Positions 34,721-49,584 of a stretch of DNA of 64,000 bases are shown here, piece by piece. The position numbers and the translations under genes are program-made. Position 1 is the first letter of the stretch, and the number at the start of each line of letters is the position of its first letter. The notes under the pieces were generated by a model. The model did not search any database and was not told where the DNA came from. It worked only from the letters and a program-made list of their open reading frames with translations. This DNA is from Sternotherus odoratus (lineage: Eukaryota; Chordata; Testudines; Kinosternidae), in the NCBI GenBank assembly GCA_032164245.1, contig JAVMKO010000003.1, forward strand, positions 34,037,390 to 34,101,389, read 5' to 3'.

Positions 34721-36947
34721 CTACACCCATGTTGTATTTTATATTCTTCTGATTTAGGGAGAAGAATTCTACTTTTGTATGCTCCATCACAACTGGTGAG
34801 TTGTGTGAGGGTATATCTATTTCCCTGGACTGGGGATAGAGAACTTTGTCAAGAAGGTCCTGTCTCTGGAACTTGTTTTCCTGAATTGTCCATCCCAGTC
34901 CCTAAGCCCTAGTTTGATATGCTTCAGATAACACTGGAAGGCTTCACCCTCCCCTTTTCCCACCCAAATCAGGCACTAGACTTAATGTCAGTTTATTTTG
35001 TATTGATATTTCAGGACAGGCAATTTTTTCATGGGGGTGGAATAGCTGTGGGGTGTCTGAGTCATTTTTGATTGGGCATTGTTGCACATTTTAATGGTAA
35101 CTTAAAAAATTCTTAATTACAATCATTACAGGAGCTGTACAAGTTAATACATTTCTACTCTGCATTTTTGTTTTCTATCTTCTCCCTCTAGTATTATATT
35201 CTCTGAAATCCACACAATGTCTGTTTCTTGCTCTGACCTCCAAAGTGAGTTCCCTATAAACTTTTCACCAAGGGACTATTAAACTGGGTCATAACATTTA
35301 GAGAACAAACAGGGAGAATGTGTGGGGTCAGGAGGTCACAGGGCATCTGTACTTTCATGAAGGCTTCAATTTTCATTTTACAAAATTTTCTACTTTTCTG
35401 TACAAGTTTCATTCCAACAAAACTTTGTTCTGGATGTCAGGACTTGGAGCTCTCTTGGAGCTTAATACATTACTGCACCTGATTAGCTAGCAGCTGTCAG
35501 TGTAGAACAAAGAAACATCACTGCCACAGTTCCCCTAATCCCAAATCTTGACATCTTGCCCACTAACACACAACATTATACTGTGGCCACCAAAACACCA
35601 CTTCTGTTTTCACTTCATGATTATGTTTTTTTTTTCCAATGTCATTCTAAATAGGACAGGAACATGTCTTGTTTAAAAAAAAATTAAAAATCACTAAAAG
35701 GGGACAAACTTTTTCTTTTAATATATAAAGGCTGTTCTGTAACTTTGCATATTAGTAAAGGTTGTTAACAAGGGACAATTGTATCCAAACTCATTTCAAA
35801 AAAGCAATTATTTCTGTACCAAAAAGCAATACAATAAAGGAATACAAAAGCAATCTATAAAGTTGAGCCTAAAAGGATCTTATTTCAAGCTTTACATTCA
35901 TTAAAAAATAAACTCAAAAATATATTCATGGTTTAAAGGTTTAATGAAGAACCCAGTTTGAAAAGAACATCAAACAGACTATCAGAAAGTACATGAGACA
36001 AATATTTAATGAAACGCAGAGGAGCAACTGATCCAGTCCGTTGCCACTAGATGCTATTGTCAAATACACTAACAATCAATGACAAGGTCTAAGCTAAAGT
36101 ATGCAGCTCCAGACAATATTTATTATAAATACCTCTAGTTTTTTGTACTACAGTGTTAGCATTGATTTTGATCCTACACACACATAAGAAGAAACCTAAA
36201 AAAAGGCAGTTTCCCTTTGAAAGGGGAAGACTAGAGCCACATTATACTGTCCACTGGAGACTCACTGAAGAATATGGGAATAATCTCTCTTAATTTTTAT
36301 GACTATATATGCATATACATCTGTGTGCTTGGTGGTTAAGGCACCGCTGGCTAAAAGGTAATAAGGAAAAAATCCTGCAAGGATTGAATGTAAACCAAAG
36401 TCAATTGTTTGATGCCCATATGGACAACACTAGAAGTGTAACATGGAAAGATTAACCCTGCCACCCTCTAGAAAAATGCATAACCCAGTTTAGTCATGTT
36501 CAGTTGCCATGCTCAAAATCCCTGGAGATCATTGGATGGGTACTCTGAGCAAAGAATCTTTGGAATGGACACGAAGATTACCTGTGATTTAAGGGCAGAG
36601 AGAGAGAGAGAGAGATTGACAGGTTAGACAGACACTCTGGGAGGCAGCAGTTGCAGAGGGGAACCTGGGTTAAATGGAACTTGCTTAAACTGGCAAAAAA
36701 GCTAAATTTAGGTAAATAGTATGTGTTTAAGCTTTTGTTATTTTAACCGTGCTCTTTCTGCTAATGTTATTCTTATGGACAAATACATCATATTCTGTTT
36801 TGGACAAGCTCTTTTCTGTAACTGCATTTAATTTTGGGTGAGCTCCCAGAGAGGATTCCTTACCAGAGGCTAAATCCAGTGTGACAGCTGGAGGTAATAT
36901 GCTTGCTAAACATAGGTGCTATCACCAGATGATCCAGTCAACAATAA
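34721..36947. other. AT-rich intronic sequence
   Basis: No gene recognised. A short GA run lies at 36597-36615. Confidence 0.45.
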
Positions 36948-36955
36948 CGTGAACT

Positions 36956-37381
36956 CAGGGCTGGCGACAGAAATTTGGGGGCCCCCTACTCCAATAGTTT
37001 GCCCCCCCCAGCCCAGCCAGCCCCCCCCCCAGCCCAGCTGACAGCAGATGGGGGCCCCCCAGCCCAGCCCCCCCCCCCCCGCCAGCTGACAGCTGGCGGC
37101 AGCGGGAGCGAGAGCGGCAGCGGGAGCGAGAGCGGCGTGAGCCGCCCTTTCTCCCCCCCTCTCCCCCGGACAGCGCTGCTGCTGCCGGCCGGGCTCTCTG
37201 CTCCTGCCGGGGCCAGGCGCACTTGTCCGGGGGAGAGCCGCGTCGCCTCCCCGCCCCTTCCCTGCTCTCCAGGTCCGGCGACAAGGGGGGACACAATGGG
37301 TACAGCGGTGTACCGGGGGCCCCCTAAAGTTGGGGGGCCCGGTACAGCTGTATCCATAGTATCCCCCTGTCGCCGGCCCTG
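36956..37381. mobile_element. hAT-type MITE of the CAGGGCCGGCGACAG family, 426 bp
   Basis: Begins CAGGGCTGGCGACAGAAAT and ends CCCTGTCGCCGGCCCTG. The target duplication is CGTGAACT (36948-36955) versus CATGAACT (37382-37389), one CpG-type difference. A subterminal palindrome around GGTACAGCTGTA lies near the right end. The interior has GC-rich GGCAGCGGGAGCGAGAGC repeats. Confidence 0.9.
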
Positions 37382-37389
37382 CATGAACT

Positions 37390-37949
37390 GTGGGGTTCTA
37401 CTCTTGAGAGAAGTGCAGGTGTAGCCATGTCACTTGGAAAGGGTATCCACAGGAAAGAGTGGTCAAATTGTACAATCGATCTATTGTGTTAATTTTGAGG
37501 GAACAAATTGGCCCAGTAAGTCAAATATGCTAACATGACCCTGTCCCTGTACCACATTAAACAATTAAATTTTTGAGTATACACAACTCAACCTGCTTAG
37601 TCCCATGAGAAGCACACCCGTTATTTCCTTTCCCACAGTTAGACTCAAAACTTGTGGACCTACTAGGCCTATCAATGAATGCAATGGCAAACCATGACAG
37701 TCACATTGACATTTAAGCTTCTGGTCTCCTCTCAGTAGGTTCACATAAAGTCAAAAAAGCATACAGGAAACAAGGTTTTTTGATGCTTGTGTGGGCCCAC
37801 TTTGTAAATTTAACGGAAATTCCTGGCCTTGCAGTCCCCAGCAAGACTGGAGTACTGGACCACAGAAAAAAAGAAAAGAAAAAAATATAGGGACTCAGCT
37901 GTGGGAAATTGGGGGTATCAGCTGAAGATAGATAATTCTTCAAAGACAT
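37390..37949. other. Intronic sequence
   Basis: Nothing recognised. Confidence 0.45.
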
Positions 37950-37951
37950 TA

Positions 37952-38807
37952 CAGTGAAACCTCGATTTAACGGACCTCCATTTAACGGACTTCGGATGCA
38001 ACGGACAAAGTTTTTCAGAGTCTGATGCATCCGAAGTCCGTTTCTGGAGGGCTGGCTGTGGGCTCCCTGCTGCTGCCCGAGGCTGGAGCCGGGACCCTGC
38101 AGGGCTCTGAGCCTGCGCGCGGCAGCAGCCGCCGCGGATCGAGCCGGGGGCGGGCTGCCGCCTGGCCCCCGGCAGCAGTCACCCTCCCTGCAGGGTCCCG
38201 GGAGCCGGGACCCTGCGGGGCTCTGAGCCCGCGCGCGGCAGCAGCCGCCGCGGATCGAGCCGGGGGCGGGCTGCCGCCTGGCCCCCGGCAGCAGTCACCC
38301 TCCCTGCAGGGTCCCGGGAGCCGGGACCCTGCGGGGCTCTGAGCCCGCGCGCGGCAGCCGCCGCGGATCGAGCCGGGGGCGGGCTGCCGCCTGGCCCCCG
38401 GCAGCAGTCACCCTCCCTGCAGGGTCCCGGGACCCGGGACCCTGCGGGCTCTGAGGCCGCGCGCAGCGGCCGCTGCGCTTTTGAGCCGGGGGCGGGCTGC
38501 TGCCCGGCCCCCAGCACCATGCAGGCTCCTTGGAGGGTCCCGGGAGCCGGGACCCTGCGGGCTCTCTGCCCGCTCGCAGCAGCCTCCGCAGTTTGAGCCG
38601 GGGGCGGGCGGGCTGACAGCTCCCGCCCGGGTCCCAGCAGCCGGGGACCCCGGCGGGCGGGTTGACGGACTAAGTCGGGCGAGGGGGTATCCGTTAAATC
38701 CGAAAGTCCTGTTATTTAATAATTTTAAAAAATTATTAAATAACGGACTTTCGGATTTAACGGACACCCCCTCGCCCGAATTAGTCCGTTAAATCGAGGT
38801 TTCACTG
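37952..38807. mobile_element. pogo/Tigger-type MITE, 856 bp
   Basis: Perfect 24-bp inverted ends starting CAGTGAAACCTCGATTTAAC are flanked by TA on both sides (37950-37951 and 38808-38809). This fits the Tigger/pogo branch of Tc1/mariner. TTTAACGGAC occurs repeatedly near both ends. The right end contains a long hairpin (TCCGTTAAATCCGAAAGTCC ... GGACTTTCGGATTTAACGGA around an AT-only loop at 38713-38743). The core is a GC-rich tandem array and no transposase frame remains. Confidence 0.92.
38096..38640. repeat. 112-116 bp GC-rich tandem repeat, about 4.5 units
   Basis: Units start at the CTCTGAGCC landmark (38105, 38221, 38337, 38449, 38562). They contain GCGCGCGGCAGCAGCCGCCG, GAGCCGGGGGCGGGCTGC and CCCTGCAGGGTCCCGGGAGC. 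The first two periods are exactly 116 bp. Confidence 0.92.
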
Positions 38808-38809
38808 TA

Positions 38810-39460
38810 CCTTGAAAATGGATCACCATCTACTACTGTTTAAAGTAGTAGCAGCTCCAGGAAAAGTATATATGAGGAAATAGTGTGACCTCATTTGTAA
38901 AATGTTGAATGCTTCACGTGAGCAGAAAACTGTGAGAGCTCAAAACAGTGAAGTGGAAAGAGGAACAAGGTTTTCACAAACTATCATGATGTCAAAGAAA
39001 ATACACCGTGGCAAAGTTGCAGTCAAGAGGAGATACGAGCACATCCCCAATCAAGTATTCCTGGCTTTTTGTTGTGATTTTTTTTATTTGTTTTTAAACA
39101 CTTACCATTTCTACATGACAAAATACATTTGGAATCTCAACTGAGGTAGGTTAAAAATCCCTAGCTCATTTTAAGCTTCTGATGTTTGCTGCTTAGTGGC
39201 AGAAAGCATCATAGCATAATGTAAGATAAAGCAACATGATCCTTTCATCTTACAAATTATAAGGAACAGAGAACTTGAAATTATTTTTTTCTTTCTTGTT
39301 GCATTTGTGTACTGAACATATATTGGGTATTTTGAACAAATGTTGCGATAGGAGTGGGTGCAACTTGTTAAGGCTCCTCTTGCAGTGTGGATCTAAATTC
39401 CCCCCTTTTTTCCTTGGAGACTGGAAAGCCTTAAAACAGACTACTTTAAACAGGACATTA
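38810..39460. other. AT-rich intronic sequence
   Basis: Nothing recognised. Confidence 0.45.
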
Positions 39461-39575
39461 AGATTATGTCTACACTACAATAAAAGACGAGTAGCATGCC
39501 ATGGCTGAACGGGGTCTGCTCACTTGGGCTCTGAGAGTCGGTGCCACAGGTTTTTTATAGCAGCGTAGACATTCC
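39461..39575. mobile_element. Small MITE with GTCTACACTAC ends
   Basis: ATTATGTCTACACTACAATA at the left and TATAGCAGCGTAGACATTCC at the right are imperfect inverted repeats about 115 bp apart. Confidence 0.55.
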
Positions 39576-40165
39576 AGATGGACTGTTGGGGTGTCTTCTA
39601 AACCAGTGACCACACACAAACATTGGAGCTCCAGTCTGGTAAGAAGTGACCCAAGGAAGATTGATAACCCATCCAGACACTTTGAAAAGCCTATGAGGGT
39701 CCTGGGATGGAATCTTGTGAAGAGAGTCAGGCCCAGGTCCCCTACTTTGTCTCCCTGTGTGCCTCTGTAGCAGCAGAACTTCCAGCATTAAGCATTCAGG
39801 AGGGATTAAAGTCCACCACATACAACTTGGTTGAGTCCTCCTCAAGGGTTACTAGACTGACAAAAACTGTAAGGCTATTGCCTAACTACTAGGACAGTTG
39901 GTTATTACACTATCCCCCTACAGAAAACATAGCAGAGTTAAATATTGATCTCTATATTGTTCTGGGGTATCATTTAAAATGTGAACACCATTAAATTATT
40001 TTCAACTTTCTGCAGTTGTATTCTATGTATAGGGCAATGTTAACGTTTCTGCTTTTTCCCCCTTTGAATAATATATTATAATAAAATGATATCATTATGA
40101 AAAATAAAATGTTTTATAAGAATAGGACTTTTGTGCTTCTAACTGTAGTTCTCAACTGGCTTTGA
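39576..40165. other. Intronic sequence
   Basis: Nothing recognised. Confidence 0.4.
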
Positions 40166-40310
40166 AAACTCTGGGTAAGAATTCTTATTCCCACTTTAAT
40201 TAAAGGAAATTTAGTGAAAGAGGTTAAATGACTTGTTCAAAATCATTCAGCGATTCACTAGCAGGGCTGGGAATATAACTTCAGTCACTTGATTCCCAGT
40301 CTATATACTT
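40166..40310 (-). mobile_element. MIR-like CORE-SINE remnant, minus strand
   Basis: GAGGTTAAATGACTTGTTCA AAATCATTCAG and GCAGGGCTGGGAATATAACT TCAG...CTTGATTCCCAG are the reverse complement of the MIR core and tRNA-proximal region. The copy is diverged, as expected for an amniote-age SINE. Confidence 0.6.
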
Positions 40311-41426
40311 ATTTACCAGATGTGAAATTCCACTACTTCAACAATAATTCTGGCAAATAGCAACTAGTCCATAATACTGTCGGCAACGGATTAGAGTGTT
40401 CAAGTGCTCAATGTGAGATCTTGAAAGATTACCATTGTTACTGATATTCAAAAATATATTAAAAAAAGAATTCTGGTATCAGATAAAATCTAGCTTTAAA
40501 TAAATATGCAACCTTGCAATCTAGTGAGATGAAGCATGTTTCGTTCTTAGCGGAAAAAACAAGTGAATTCTGGCTACATGACCACTCAGATCTCTCTATC
40601 CACAGTCCTAGCTTACTGGCAGATTTATTTTAGGTACAAATTTTGCTCCATGGAATAAATTCATTAGATGAAACATTTCATGTCCATGAGGAGTCTAGGT
40701 GGCAGCAGGCAAATCACATAATTGTGAATATGAAAACTTGGACTACGAACACTTCTATTTAACACTAATAATATCACTAACACATTCATAGCAACCTACA
40801 GCATTCAGTAGGCTTGATTATCATTTCATTTCCTATACTCGCTACTAGTTTAAATCATGAGTAAAGGCAGTAAAGTAATTTTGTTTAACCAGGGAGTGGC
40901 ACCATCTATGTCCATGTTAATTAAATCCCTTCCTACTGGGGTTTTAAAAGAAAATAGCCCAGCAAGTAGTCTGATTATGTTACAGCCTACGACTTTGTGG
41001 ATCTTTTCCTTGCAGACAACCAAGAGAAGTTCTTTTGAATAGTCTATTACGTCTCAACCAGAAAAGCAGAGAGCAAAGTTTTCATGCAAGGATGGGATAG
41101 GCTTTCATGTGCAGCTACTGGAATGGGAGGTATTCAAAGATCTACTTGTAGCTCAGACAACCATAGCACAGCTCCTATTTCTGAGGTTTCTATTTGACTC
41201 CCCTAGAAAAGCTCCTCACATGGGCCATAAGGATATGTCTACAGGGGCCATAAGGCTGTATCTAGTCTTGTTTCCCTCTAAAATTTCTTACTATGATTAA
41301 TACTGGTGCAGCTCTATTAGCAAGAGCCATGGGGGAATGCTACTGTAGAAAGGTGGCTGGGTCATTTAATCCAGTTTAGAGATAACCCAGGTAAAATGGT
41401 GATTGAAGTGTGGATGATTGATAGTA
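40311..41426. other. Intronic sequence
   Basis: Nothing recognised. Confidence 0.4.
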
Positions 41427-41517
41427 CCTTATCTACACTACTTACCCCAGCATTGCTACCAACAGAAGTGCATCAGTGATTAATTTTAGCAAAAATAAAT
41501 TTAGTGTAGACTAGGCC
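41427..41517. mobile_element. Small MITE-like element
   Basis: CCTTATCTACACTACTTACC and TTTAGTGTAGACTAGGCC are inverted ends about 90 bp apart, of the same GTCTACACTA type as other elements here. The target site is unclear. Confidence 0.5.
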
Positions 41518-43769
<2,252 letters not shown>

Positions 43770-43772
43770 TTA

Positions 43773-44477
43773 GGCCATGGTTAGACTGGCGCTTTGCACC
43801 GCCAAAACCCTCCTTTAGCGCTATAATTTTCCCACCGAACACACTTCAAAGGGAGATTTAGCGCAATGACTCCCCTTTTACAGCACAAGTGTTAAACCTC
43901 CTTTTCGAGAGGGATAAGCCTTTTTGCGCTAACGTTGTAGCGCAAGGATGGGAATGTGGACACCCATCGGATCTCTTGCATGCCTCCAAGCCATAGAAAG
44001 CTATCAGCAACCCATTGAGGGCCATCAGCAAGCCATTAAAGACAATGAACTTGCCATGTAAGGCAAATTACGTGAGGTTTTGTTTTTATAAAGGCGGAAG
44101 TAGCTTTGCAGTTTCTCTCTAACAACTAACACAGCAAATAACCAGTGAAAATGCTTGCAGAGGAAGCTGTGTGTCTGAAATAGACAGCCTGTCAGTTTTC
44201 GCTAAGGAAAAGTAACTGACAGCCAGATCTCATCTCCCTGTGAACAACTTCCCAGTTCCCCCTTGCCCCCCTCCTTTGCAAAACACGTTGCACCCAGCTG
44301 AATGCTGGGATACCTGCCCTATCCCGCAACTGCTACTGCCGGCAGAAGCACCACAAATGTAGCCATTATTTTGCGCTACAAAGTTTCAATTTGTACAGTC
44401 TCTAGCGGGATACCAATTGCACTACATTGGGAAGCGCTACAAATAAACACGCTACAATCTTCAGTCTAGCCATACCC
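43773..44477. mobile_element. PIF/Harbinger-type MITE, 705 bp, TTA target duplication
   Basis: GGCCATGGTTAGACTGGCGC at the left and CAGTCTAGCCATACCC at the right form imperfect inverted ends, flanked by TTA at 43770-43772 and 44478-44480. GCGCTACAA/TTGTAGCGC motifs repeat near both ends. No transposase frame. Confidence 0.85.
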
Positions 44478-44480
44478 TTA

Positions 44481-45286
44481 GGGTTTCACAACATGTTTTG
44501 CATGTTCCTTTCATCATACACAAAATCACGTATATTGCCAGGTTAAATCAGTAGACAGTGTGTTTGTTATACCCAGACCTTGATATTTTTAGTTAAAAAG
44601 AAACAAAAGAAAAACAAACAAACAAGTGTATATCAAGAAGGCCAAATAAACTCAAATTTTCTGCATTATTTTACTTTATTTTATTTACAACTGAGGTAAC
44701 TGGATAAATATGCTTAAGACCTTAAATGCATATGCGTGCGGCATATGATTTAGCTGGAAATATTCTCATTCTCTTAACTTTCACCATCACTCAACTTCAA
44801 CATAGTGTAGGTACAGGAAGAAAAATCAGATGCAGAATATACCTGACTGACTTGTCCATCAGCATATAGAAGTAGGTGGTGTAACGTACAGAAATGGCAC
44901 ACAAGTCCTGAATTTAACCTAAGCTTAAAAGACAAGAATTTTATACTTTTTTTCCATTTAACAAATCTGGGCATGAGGACTGTTTTCTACCTTCCCAGCT
45001 TCTATTTCAGGGCTCGATGTGGCACAGGAGGAGAAAAAGAGAAATAATCGGTTTTGATTTTTTATTAAATTTGGAGTCACGCACATTGAAGTAAGTGGGT
45101 CAAATCAAAGTGTCGACTTCACCTACAAAGAGAGAGGGAACGTCATCCACAGTGAGGGTCCCATCCTGAAAGGAGCTCTACACAAGGATATCTTGAAATT
45201 ATGTGGAGCCTCCCTGACTTCAAAGAAACAAGTTGCAAGAATGAGCCTTAGGAGAAGTTTTCTAACACATCCTTTTCCTTACGAAT
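44481..45286. other. AT-rich intronic sequence
   Basis: Nothing recognised. Confidence 0.45.
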
Positions 45287-46255
45287 AACCATAGAATCAT
45301 AGGACCTGAAGGGACCTCAGAACGTCATCTAGTCCAGTCCCCTGCACTCAAATCAGGATTTAGTATTAGTTAGACCATTCCTGACAGGTGTTTGTCTAAT
45401 TTTCTCTTAAAAATCTCCAATGATGGAGATTCCACAACCTCGCTAGGCAATTTATTCTACTTTGACAGTTAGGAAGTTTTTTCCTAATGTCCAATGTAAA
45501 CCGCATTGCTGCATTTAAGCCTATTGCTTCTTGTCCTATCCTTAGAGGTTAACAAGGACAATTTTTCTCCCTCCTCCTTGTAATAATTTTGTATGTACTT
45601 GAAATCTATTACTATGTCCCTCCTTGGTCTTCTCTTCTCCAGACTAAACAAACAGGGTTTTTTTCAATCTTCCCTCATAGGTCATGTTTTCTAGACCATT
45701 AATCATTTTTTGTTGCTCTTCTTTGGACTTTCACCAATTTGTCCACATCCTTCCCAAAATGTGGCACCCAGAACTGGACACAATTCTCCAGCTGAGGCCT
45801 AATCTGGGCAGAGGACCTTGAGAATTACTTCTCATGTCTTGCTTACAACAGTCCTGCTAATACATCCCAGAATGATGATTGCTTTTTTTTTTCTTCAAGA
45901 GTGAGCCACTATGAGACCCAGATCCCTTTCTGCAATACTCCTTCCTAGGCAGTCGTTTCCCATTTTGTATGTGTGCAGCTGTTTGTTCCTTCCTAAGTGA
46001 AATACTTTCAATTTATTCTTATTAAATTTCATCCTATTTACTCCAGAATATGTCTCCAATTTGTCCAGATCATTTTGAATTTTAATACTATCCTCCAAAG
46101 TACTTGCAACTCCTTCCAGCTTGGTATCATCAGAAAACTTTATGAGTGTACTCTCTATGCCATTAACTAAATAATTGATGAAGATATTGAATAGAACCAG
46201 ATCTAGAACTGATCCGTGGAGGACCTCACTTGATATGTCCTTCCTGATGCCTTTC
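45287..46255 (-). mobile_element. CR1 LINE 3' part, minus strand
   Basis: The 3' end is at CCATAGAATCATAGGACCTG (reverse complement of the CR1 ATTCTATGATTCTATG tail type). Reading minus, the RT catalytic box FSDDTKLEG lies at about 46137-46111 with both aspartates kept (46131-46126). It is followed in frame by DSIKIQNDLDKLE, MKFNKNKLKVFHLGR and AERDLGLIV. Further downstream come blocks for the thumb and 3' UTR with stops. It is 5' truncated and inactive but better preserved than the plus-strand copy at 7700-9235. Confidence 0.9.
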
Positions 46256-48313
46256 CTAATGGCTCTACTAGTACATCAGACAAGTCAAATTATGTAAAAA
46301 TCAAATTAGCCTTTTTATTTTTTTCTAAACCCAGTACAAATATTCAGATTTCACAACTGATAGAGAGATGACTATGCACTTGTCCTCACTGGAGAGTTAA
46401 CTCCATACATAAAAGTCCTTGACCTGAGTATGGTGATTTTTCACTCAAACAGGGCTAATGACTACAGCTCAAATTTAGCACAAATCAGAGGCTCCCACAA
46501 CCATTGTGTGCTGTTCAAGTGTTATTTCACTGTGGTTGCTGTCACTTAACCTAGGCTAATTCAGGTGTAGTTAATCTAAGTGCAGATAACTCCAATTAGG
46601 CTATGTCTTCACGGCAGAATTAAGTATTCCCATTGTGTTAGTTTATCACATTCAGCAGGTAACATCCATGTTATTTAATAATTCAGTCTAAAATGAGTGC
46701 TTTAGATTCAGTTTAAAAATTTGTTGTTTTTGTACAACATGGTTAATATAAAAAATAACAACTCTAACTACTTTATTTCCAAAATAAGTAAAAAATATGC
46801 AAACTACAATATAGTAATCGAATAATGGTGCTAATTTTGATTCATTCCAGTTGAAAACTTTCACTGTCTTCATTAGAGTTACTCTGGAATTGCACCAATA
46901 TCAGTGAGAAGAGAATCAGGAACAACATGCCTTGTTCTCCATTGTGTTCCTCTAGTTTAACACAGTTGAAATAATTGCAGTTACATGGGCATAAAACTGG
47001 ATTAAGGCCAAACCTTAATCTTGTCTACCAGCTAGGTGACTGTGGTGTTCAGTGATCACTCTAAACTCACCGTTCTTGAAAGCAATCATCTTTATTCAGT
47101 GACACAACTTCACCTCTCTTCATAACAGAATATGCATTTCTGCAGTGTCCCCTCCCCACTCTTCCTGAGAAGCTAAATAAATTAAAGCTACCGTGCCCAG
47201 TATCACTTCTTCCTTTCCCAGCCAAAATTTAACAGTCAACAACCAACATTTTATGTAACACACTATTCCAAATACTTATAACCAGGTTAGCAACTGAACT
47301 TACTATCAATGTTCAACTAAACTCCCAATTGTCTTGCATTGTCACTAGACTAGGAGGTCTTGCTTGAAATAGCAACACTACCGTTTTCAGGATGAAGTGT
47401 GTCTATTTGTTCCAGTAGTGTTATGTCCTTGGGCTCAGTTATCTTACCCAGATGTGGCAGTTGCTTAACTGAGACCTTCTCAATTAAAACAGCCAGTTCA
47501 GTGTCCCTTATCTTCCTCTCCCCTGGAAGTGGGAGAAGGTGGATTGTCTAATCCTCATCACTATTTGTTCATCTGGAGTGACAACATAATAAGACCATGG
47601 GGCAACCTCACATGACACCACTGCTGTTTGCAACCATTAATTTATATCAGTGATGAACACTGTATCATGTTCATTAAGCGTGGCAGCTCTGAAGATCCCA
47701 AGTCATATTGCTTTCAAGTTGACAATCCATTCATCTTCTCCTGCTACAGTGTCTATTTTTCTCCTGTGAAAAACTCATTTAAGCTTGTGGTGCTGTGGTC
47801 ATCCTCTTTGTCCACATGATGAATACTGGTGCTTTCAAAGGGATATAATCCACTGCATTTCCTGTCTCTTTTCCTAAATATGCCAGGCATTATCCTGATT
47901 GTTACAGTGTTTACAGCTCTGTGCACTGTTCCTGCTTGACTCTCACGTTGAGCTCCACATACCTCTCTGCTTCATATCGTTTTTCTTTTGGTATTTTGGA
48001 GTTTCAATCATGTCTATATCAGTGCACAGTCCATGTGCCATAGTGTTCACTTTGGGTGACTTTCATTGTTTAGCAAATTATAACTGCCATGTCATAGGTC
48101 CCCCTAGTAGTATGTGAGCTTTTTGTTCCAGATTCTGGTCAAAATCTAGTGTTTTATCAGGGACTTGGATTTGCAAGACTAATCTAAGTCTGAAGATACA
48201 GTTACAAATGTTATGTTCATACCACAGAGAAGTTCAATTAAAAACATGAAATACTCTTGCAAGATAACATTACTTTATTTCTTAAAATTCAAATTGATAG
48301 CACACAGGAACCA

Positions 48314-48314
<1 letters not shown>
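46256..48314. other. AT-rich intronic sequence
   Basis: No gene recognised. A TTAGGCTATGTCTTCACGGC fragment near 46597 is a possible single MITE end. Confidence 0.4.

Positions 48315-48382
<68 letters not shown>
48315..48382. repeat. (GA)n microsatellite
   Basis: About 33 GA units with one AAA interruption near 48327. Confidence 0.97.
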
Positions 48383-48384
<2 letters not shown>

Positions 48385-49030
48385 AAGCAGCATATTGCAT
48401 AAAACAGAGAGGCACAATTTACCTCACATTATTCTAGATTTCTGCAGGTTGACTCTTTGATCACACACTTCTATACGGAGCCCCTCTCTTGCAAGCCAGA
48501 TGAGGAAACCCATGAGCATTTGAACTGATAGTTTACCATTTTAATTTCATTTTTATACACCACAACAAACCTAGACTAAGGCTTCACTTTATTTTTATAC
48601 CCTTAGGTTAAAACCTTCTCATATGTTTTATTTTTTCCATGGAGTGCAGTAATCCATACATTTCTGTAATAGTTTCAAAATTAGCCTTCTCTGCTTGACT
48701 TTACTGAAAACTGTCAAACACATCAAGTGAATCAGAACTTGTTGTTATCAGAAAAATAAGGGTACCTTCCAATTGTTTTCTATTTGTTAACCGGCATTCA
48801 TTATTTGAAGTGAAACTCTGCTTAATCTCTTCCAGTTATCTTCCATAATTCGATATGAAGAGACACTTAGAACTGAATCACTTAGTAAACAAAATCCCTT
48901 TCAAGCCCCTTGGGTGCAGAGAGATTTCTGAACCCCTCATGGTAACAGGAGTAAATAGAAATGAAAGAAAATAACCTGAGTAGAAGAAAAGAGCAGCAAA
49001 AATCCCCCACAGAATAGAAACTCTTCTTAC
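48383..49030. other. AT-rich intronic sequence
   Basis: Nothing recognised. Confidence 0.45.
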
Positions 49031-49372
49031 TAAGGTCATATCTATACTGCCGCTTATGTTGGCAAAATGTATGTCACTCAGGGCTGTGAAAGAAACATAC
49101 ACCCCTGAGCGACATAAGTTCCATTGACATAAGTGGAACCATATACAGCATGCAGGGCCGGCGACAGAAATTTGGGGGTCCCCTACTCTGATCGTTTGAG
49201 GCCCCCCTACTCTGATCGTTTGCCACCCCCCAGGCTATTCTCCTTCCCCCCCTGCCTGACCCGGCCCACCCAACCTAATCTCCTCCCCCAGCCTAACCTC
49301 CTCCCCTCCCCACCCATCCCTGCCTGGCCCACCCCACTGTTGGAGGTGATCTTCGGCGCGGGGGAAGAGGCG

Positions 49373-49570
49373 CCCTCCCCATTGGTTCCCCGCCGGCCCC
49401 TTGGCTGGCGCTGGCTGGGCTGCGTGCACCCGGGTCTCCCCAGCCCTGCTCGCTGGCCCCCGCCCCCGCGGAGTGGCACTTGCCGCCCTCCCCATTCGTT
49501 CCCTGCCGCCCGGCTGCGCGCACCCGGGTCTCCCCAGCCCCGCTCGCTGGCCCCCGCCCCCGCAGAGCGG
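49373..49570. repeat. Imperfect tandem duplication, about 100 and 85 bp
   Basis: CCCTCCCCATT(G/C)GTTCCC...CACCCGGGTCTCCCCAGCCC (C/T)GCTCGCTGGCCCCCGCCCCCGC occurs twice in tandem starting at 49373 and 49486. Confidence 0.85.
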
Positions 49571-49584
49571 CGTCGGCGGCACCT

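Noticed and set aside
36320..36390. tRNA-like text GGTGGTTAAGGCACCGCTGG
   Set aside because: An A-box-like match is present but there is no B box or foldable cloverleaf.
45287..46255. Host gene on the minus strand
   Set aside because: The protein motifs FSDDTKLEG and KFNKNKLKVFHLGR are CR1 reverse transcriptase and the segment ends in the CR1 3' tail.
48213..48460. Arg-Glu repeat frames
   Set aside because: They translate the (GA)n microsatellite.
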